Source: Alnus glutinosa
Taxonomy: Eukaryota; Streptophyta; Magnoliopsida; Fagales; Betulaceae
Assembly: GCF_958979055.1 (NCBI RefSeq)
Contig: NC_084892.1
Span: 2,931,501-2,995,500 of the forward strand
DNA length: 64,000 nt
Reading direction: 5' to 3'
Below the pieces are notes generated by a model that ran no database searches, was not told the origin of the DNA, and saw only the letters and a list, made by a program, of their open reading frames with translations. Positions within the stretch are counted from its first letter, which is position 1. Each line of letters opens with the position of its first letter. Of the stretch, positions 59,307-64,000 are shown one piece after another. Both the position numbers and the translations under genes were made by a program.

Positions 59307-60153
59307 ACATTTGATGATAACTACAGATTTCCGGGAGAGATGCATCTGGTCCACCGGGCAGCTGATGGCAACCTCTCAGTTGTCTCAGTCCTCTACCAAT
59401 ATGGTGCTCCCGATTCTTTTCTTACTAAGGTATATATATTTTCTTTTTCTCTTATTTTCATGTCAGAACATCTACCATTCTCAATGGAAAGAAAACAATG
59501 TATATAATTAATTAATTCCAAACCTGAGCAAGGAATTTGGAAATCTTGATGTTTATTATGGGGTTCATGGTTGCAGATTAAACGCAGTTTGGATGAACTG
59601 GGCAAGGAACAGTGTGCAGAGCATGAAGAGTCTCATATCCCCCTTGGGATCATAGACACTAAGCACATGAGGCGAAAGAGCCGCAAGTATTACAGATACG
59701 TTGGTTCTTTCACCACTCCCCCATGCACTGAGAACATCCTTTGGAACATCCTCGGCAAGGTTAATTAATTAAATTATTCATGTCATTAAGGAAAGAATTA
59801 TGATTACAGATATCTAGCAATTTGAATAGTAAATGTGAGAGTACTTTTATAGAACCCACATTTCCGAATAGGTTTCGGACAATCCACCCATCTAATTGGG
59901 GAAGTAGGCCACATAAAAACGCTCTCACATTTACTGTCCAGATTGAATTCCTAAAAATTTGAATCCCACAAATACATGGACAGATAATTTGACATGGCTA
60001 ACAAACGTGCAGGTTAGATCAATCTCCAAGGAACAAATACAGGCTCTCAAGGCACCATTGATATCTAGTTGCAAGGACAACTCAAGGCCGATACAGCCAC
60101 TAAATGGGCGAAAGATTGAATTATATGATGAGTTGGCGCGGACAACTAATTAA
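56855..60153 (+). CDS. Alpha carbonic anhydrase, secretory
   Basis: Six exons: 56855-56933, 57569-57786, 59124-59230, 59327-59429, 59577-59759 and 60013-60153, giving 276 residues. Residues 1-24 form a signal peptide (MAPGLYSVQILAIALLLVST). The alpha-CA fold follows: FGYVDPNGPAKWGSLSP, CSKGKHQAPVDI, zinc ligands in QAHWHTPSEH and MHLVH, and the substrate threonine region GSFTTPPCTENILW. All three zinc histidines are present, as are two cysteines suited to the family disulfide (one in TECSKG, one in PPCTE). It would interconvert CO2 and bicarbonate in the apoplast or another secretory-route compartment, possibly the plastid as for Arabidopsis alpha-CA1. CT microsatellites sit within nine bases of the donors of introns 1 and 3. 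Looks functional. Confidence 0.92.
56943..56978. repeat. CT microsatellite in carbonic anhydrase intron 1
   Basis: About 17 CT units, one interrupted by G, beginning nine bases after the splice donor. Confidence 0.9.
57787..59123. other. Carbonic anhydrase intron 2
   Basis: A 1.34-kb intron, AT-rich, without open frames or clear repeats. From about 58510 to 58940 the phrase style (CTACCCCCCATAAACTACCA and similar) suggests an old MITE, but I could not define its ends. Confidence 0.5.
59235..59303. repeat. CT microsatellite in carbonic anhydrase intron 3
   Basis: About 69 bp of CT units with one GAG interruption. It starts four bases after the splice donor and fills most of the 96-bp intron. 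Confidence 0.95.
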
Positions 60154-61509
60154 GTTACTATCATTTTTACCGTAGAAAGAGTTAATCCATGTGTTCTAGC
60201 TAGCTTACGTGTGAACTTTATGGATCCAATTTTATTGTAAGCATCTCTTATGTAACACATGAAATGCATTAGAAAATGGAAATTCACCTAGCCTTATACT
60301 GCTTTTAATATTCTTTCATATGGCTATCGACTTAATTTTTCAGGATAAGTAGCGATTTGACATGATATTCAAACTATCTCATTTTTAATTAAAATAATTA
60401 ACATGGCATCTGTACAAAACAATGATGGATTAGAATAATATAAATATCCTACACGCTAGTATGAAATATTTAGAAAATCCCAACCACTAACAAAAAGAAA
60501 AACATTTTTTTTCCGGGAAAATTTATATGGGAAATCTTTTAAGATAAGTTTTGAATAACTTTTTGGTACACATTTCTAAGCAGATTTCTTGTTTCCTCAG
60601 TTACAAATTTAAAAGCAACACATGATGGTAGGTGAGATAGCCACTTTCGATATAACATATGGTTTTAGCAAGGTGCCAAGGCTAGTCTAGACTATTCACA
60701 TAATGGCATCCACATTAGGAGTCAATTGCGCCGATGCCCTTAACAGCGACCCCTCACCTGTGACCGCACAGTAAAGGCAACCACTAAGGACACAAATTTT
60801 CTTCATATTGGGCCCCTTGATCTATAAATTTATTGTATTTTTTAATACGGTGAGAATTATATAATTTTTTAATTTGAATGTAAAAAGCACTTGATATTTT
60901 AACATTATTATTAGAAAAACATGTAATTCTTTTAAATATATATGACAGAATTATAAAATGAGTTGAAGGAAATTTTTATCCCTGTAAAAAATACTAACGG
61001 CACACTTGAAAATTAATAAACTAGTCAACGAACTCATTTTGGGCCTAATCGATAAAGTTTTTCATCAAATTAAATTATAGAAAACTTGCTTCTGTCTTTT
61101 GAAGATATGACTTTAGGTAAATTTTTATTCGCTCAATTAAAGACTTATTTCATCAACACAATTCAAATTAAAAGAAATTTCGTTATATAAAAACTAGCAC
61201 AAAAAAGAAAAATTTACAGCTGCTAATTCCAGAACACTCATACATATTTACAAAACCTTATCCTAAAAAAGGAAAGCAAAAGAAAAAAAATAATTAAAAA
61301 CGTGTATAAAAACTCTAGTAACTATAAAATCACCTTTCACCCTTGGAGGGGGGAAAACCGTTATTTCAACGTGCCACGTCATCCAACGACCAATCGGTAC
61401 TGAAGCGGGCCCCACTGAATACAGCCAATCGCGACCCTACCAACTTGCATGCCTGGAGCCCACACCGCTCCGCTCGTTGTCGCCACACGAAATTGAAAGA
61501 CGAATCAGA
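60154..61509. other. Intergenic between carbonic anhydrase and the basic-protein gene
   Basis: Convergent 3' flanks of two genes, AT-rich. No gene is supported. Confidence 0.5.
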
Positions 61510-62346
61510 TCAAGCCACGTCTCCGGCCCACGAGTCGGACCTCCTACCGGATGCGAACCGATTCATGCCGCCTAAACCGAACGGTTCGATCCCCGAGACG
61601 CTCTTTCTTGGAGCGTCAGTTTCGGACGCCGTGCTGCCACGCGGTCCAATCGAGGCGCTAAATCTCGGAGGCGATTCAGTCTTCGGCGCGCTGATTCTAG
61701 ACGCCCTCTTTTCTCGGGAATGGAACCGGAAAATAGCACGAACGGTGGCGAACAACCCCGTTTTTCGTTTTGGGGCCTGTTTCTCTTTCTCCGGCTCCCT
61801 TTCAGAGGACATCTGCCGACTCTTCATTCTGCGATGCCGATCCCGCTTTGATCTCACCCTTCCGATACATGAAACCTTCGGCGACGACGGTTCCACCAGC
61901 GGAGCCTCCGATTTGCCGACGGATCCGGACCGCTTCGGAAACAACCGAGTGTTTCCAGGTTTACCGTTCCGGCGGCTCTTCGCATCGACGAAACAAGACT
62001 TCTGAGGCTTCGGCAAGCCGATAATCGAAGCCTTGGACTTCAAGTTCCGAGAGAACCGCTGAGAGCTGTTGTTGGAGCTCGGGTTCAGATTCGGATTCAA
62101 GTTCGTCGAACTGACGCTTCCTTTGGCTGAGTCTTTCCGCTCGTAGAAGGCGCGCTGGTCGAACCAATCGAGCTCGGCGTCCTTGGAGAGCCAGAACGAT
62201 TCCGGCGGGAAATCCGGAGGAACATCCTCTTGATCTGGCTGCTCCGGCTGGTGATGATCTCCGTCGGCGAGAGTTTCGCAGGCGATTCTCCGATCGGATC
62301 CGCCTGCACAGGCTGAAACTAGGGTTTCCAAATCAACTTGTGGCAT
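61510..62346 (-). CDS. Conserved plant basic protein of unknown function
   Basis: A single-exon gene of 278 codons starting MPQVDLETLVSACAGG. I do not know its function. Visible blocks are an acidic stretch followed by PPESFWLSKDAELDWFDQRA and FYERKDSAKGS (about 45-80), SKASIIGLPKPQKSCF (about 110-125), VSCIGRVRSKR (about 155-165), a lysine/arginine-rich region with TGLFATVRAIFRFHSR, and the C-terminus SDSWAGDVA. These blocks recur in a plant-specific family I recall only as uncharacterised. The basic patches would suit a nuclear or membrane-bound protein, but this is a guess. The frame stays open 59 codons upstream to 62523, but that part is hydrophobic low-complexity read from a CT-rich 5' UTR, so I use the ATG at 62346. 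The 220-codon frame on the other strand is a shadow. Confidence 0.8.
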   Translation of the reverse strand: MPQVDLETLVSACAGGSDRRIACETLADGDHHQPEQPDQEDVPPDFPPESFWLSKDAELDWFDQRAFYERKDSAKGSVSSTNLNPNLNPSSNNSSQRFSRNLKSKASIIGLPKPQKSCFVDAKSRRNGKPGNTRLFPKRSGSVGKSEAPLVEPSSPKVSCIGRVRSKRDRHRRMKSRQMSSEREPEKEKQAPKRKTGLFATVRAIFRFHSREKRASRISAPKTESPPRFSASIGPRGSTASETDAPRKSVSGIEPFGLGGMNRFASGRRSDSWAGDVA

Positions 62347-62380
62347 CCTAATCGAAAACACACAATCAGAGTAAAACTCA

Positions 62381-62411
<31 letters not shown>

Positions 62412-62699
62412 GAAAGATGAAGAAGAGGTGGTTGAAATAGAAGGTTTTATAAAAGAAAGAAGGAAATTTGAGTGTGGAAAAATCTGATGAGAGAGAGATT
62501 GATTTTTGGAGGGAGAGTTTCAACCTATTGACTCGTGCTCGGTGGTTCAGGTTTGGTTTTGTTTCTTTTTGGAGAGAGCGAGACTCGAGAAACAGAAAGA
62601 GAGGAATTTACTAAAAAAAATATATTTATTTTAGCTTTTTAGTCAAAATAATACGAAAGCAATCCGTACAAAACGACGTTTTGCTTTTCATTAGCCTTT

Positions 62700-62732
<33 letters not shown>

Positions 62733-63003
62733 CTCACGGCTTACTCCACTGGCTCTAATTTTTAACTCCTCTTTCTTTCTTTTTTTCTTTTTTTCGGGTC
62801 GTATCTAAAGAATTCAACTAATTGAGATAAAAGGTTTTTAATTATAGGGTTAACGATAATTAAAGTGTCGAACGTTTTTAATTAAAGATGAATTTATAAA
62901 ATTGTTCATCCATGTTAAGTTTCACTAAGCTTTATAAGTAATTTTAAAAAATTCAATCTGTAACTTGAAAAAATAAACGACATAAATTAAATGATTAGGA
63001 AAG
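62347..63003. other. Promoter and 5' UTR of the basic-protein gene
   Basis: A GA microsatellite (62378-62412) in the 5' UTR, a TA tract (62706-62731), and AT-rich flank. No further gene. Confidence 0.5.
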
Positions 63004-63260
63004 AACTTCAGGGTGCGATTTAAAAAAAAAAAAAAAAAATTTAAAAACGCAGTTAAGCGTTTGACAAAATCGCAGTTTAGCCTTTAAAATTCTGTGTTTT
63101 CAAAAAAACATCATCTTACTTGCGATTTGAAAAAGCAGATTTTCTGTGTTTTTAAATCATAATTTTTAAAAACGCAGTTCCCAAACGATTTATGTTATGC
63201 GATTTGATTTAAAATCGCACTTATTGTTTACGAAATCGCAATCTCAAACGCATCTTTAGT
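63004..63260. mobile_element. hAT-like MITE (GCGATTT family)
   Basis: AGGGTGCGATTTAAA at the left and AAATCGCAATCTCAAACGCA at the right form imperfect inverted ends. The interior repeats AAATCGCA and TTTAAAAACGCAGTT in both orientations. A related, more decayed piece is at 51290-51530. Confidence 0.6.
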
Positions 63261-63337
63261 CTTGTCTACCGTTTAATTTTTTACAGAAATATCTCCAATA
63301 ATTTTTTCACTGGAGGCAAGCCAACCTCCACCAACCA

Positions 63338-63870
63338 ATTATAATCCAATCTTAGTTTGTTTGTCTTGAACAATTGGAATAGATTATCAACTTTCAATTA
63401 TGAGTAATATTAAATACCACCACCTCCATCTCACTGGGTTAACGTGGCTCGTCCATCAACTCTTGATCATTTTTTAAAATGAAGAATAAAAAATTAACAA
63501 TGACTGGTTTAAAGACTAATGAACGGTGAGATTAGGGTGCGACATTTAATCTCTTCAATTATTTATTGGCTTTGAATTGAATTATTCCTTAATCTCTTCC
63601 TTATATGGCACCGACAGATTATAATCCAATCCTAGTTTGCTTGTCTTAAACAATTGGGATAGCTAGATTATCAAGTTTCAATTATAAGTAATATTAATTA
63701 CCACTTCCTCCATCTTATTGGGTTAACGTGGATGGTTCATTAACTCTTGATTTTTTTCAAAATAAAAAATAAAATTAATAATGGCTGATTTAAAGACTAA
63801 TGAACGGTGAGATTAGGGTTTGGCATTTAATCTCTTCAATTATTTGCTGGCTTTGAATTGAATTATTGGA
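63338..63870. repeat. 280-bp tandem duplication
   Basis: ATTATAATCCAATC(C/T)TAGTTT starts at 63338 and again at 63618. Both copies contain GACTAATGAACGGTGAGATT and CTTTGAATTGAATTATT. By eye the copies are roughly 90 per cent identical over 250 bp. Non-coding. The remaining bases to 64000 hold no recognised feature. Confidence 0.85.
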
Positions 63871-64000
63871 TTTGTAATTATGGTCTTATTTAGAGAGAGC
63901 ATCTATAGGGTGGAGATTAGGTCGCTTACCTTTCGATATTATAAGATCTGCCAGCAAAAACATATCTCATTTGTAGACTTATCTACAGCGATCTTTTGAA

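Noticed and set aside
61343-62005. 220-codon + strand frame
   Set aside because: Antisense to the conserved motif blocks of the minus-strand gene 61510-62346; no motif of its own.

Overview
The window is nuclear DNA of a woody-type eudicot, probably a rosid. The evidence is multi-exon genes with GT-AG introns, a TIR-NBS-LRR (TNL) resistance gene (a class essentially missing from grasses), chloroplast-targeted plant proteins, AT-rich intergenic DNA with many MITEs and dinucleotide repeats, and one young LTR element. There is no rRNA, tRNA, CRISPR array or bacterial operon. Gene models come from reading splice sites by eye. All nine-plus junction sets listed keep the reading frame, and the protein assignments rest on recognisable family motifs.

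Region by region: (1) 1-9978 holds an inverted pair of TNL genes, tail to tail. The left copy, on the + strand, is cut by the window edge. The right copy, on the - strand, is complete: five exons and 1130 codons giving TIR, NB-ARC, LRR and C-JID domains. The inverted arms are about 1.8 kb, and the 3' ends face each other across a 2.1-kb spacer. (2) 9979-13985 is AT-rich repeats, a tandem repeat and a GC-rich block with serial hairpins. (3) 13986-20158 is a divergent pair: a P-class pentatricopeptide repeat gene (-) and a FAR1-related, MULE-transposase-derived regulator (+) with an intron ending right at its ATG. (4) 20636-22540 is a fragment of a sugar-phosphate/phosphate translocator gene with intact splice sites but lacking most exons. 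(5) 25611-31874 is a minus-strand, non-autonomous LTR element with a 5-bp target duplication. Its interior is largely two tandem-repeat arrays.

(6) 33742-37274 is HISN3, the fourth-step enzyme of histidine biosynthesis in the chloroplast. (7) 38848-42141 is a chloroplast SOUL heme-binding-like protein. (8) 44401-50914 is a 12-exon chloroplast protein with two glutaredoxin/GST-N-type thioredoxin folds and a 19-nt microexon carrying the CPFC motif. (9) 50915-56854 is a 6-kb gene desert with foldback elements, including a near-perfect 110-bp inverted repeat. (10) 56855-60153 is a secreted alpha carbonic anhydrase. (11) 61510-62346 (-) is a conserved basic plant protein of unknown function. (12) The right end holds a MITE and a 280-bp tandem duplication.

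The host genes do not form a pathway. HISN3, the SOUL protein and the tandem thioredoxin-fold protein all act in plastids. PPR and HISN3 look like the neighbours At2g36240 and At2g36230 of Arabidopsis, separated here by the FAR1-related gene, the translocator fragment and the LTR element. The most unusual structures are the inverted TNL pair, the nested 20-bp/109-149-bp repeat array inside the LTR element, the long hairpin at 54.0-54.3 kb, and the repeated placement of CT microsatellites directly behind splice donors.
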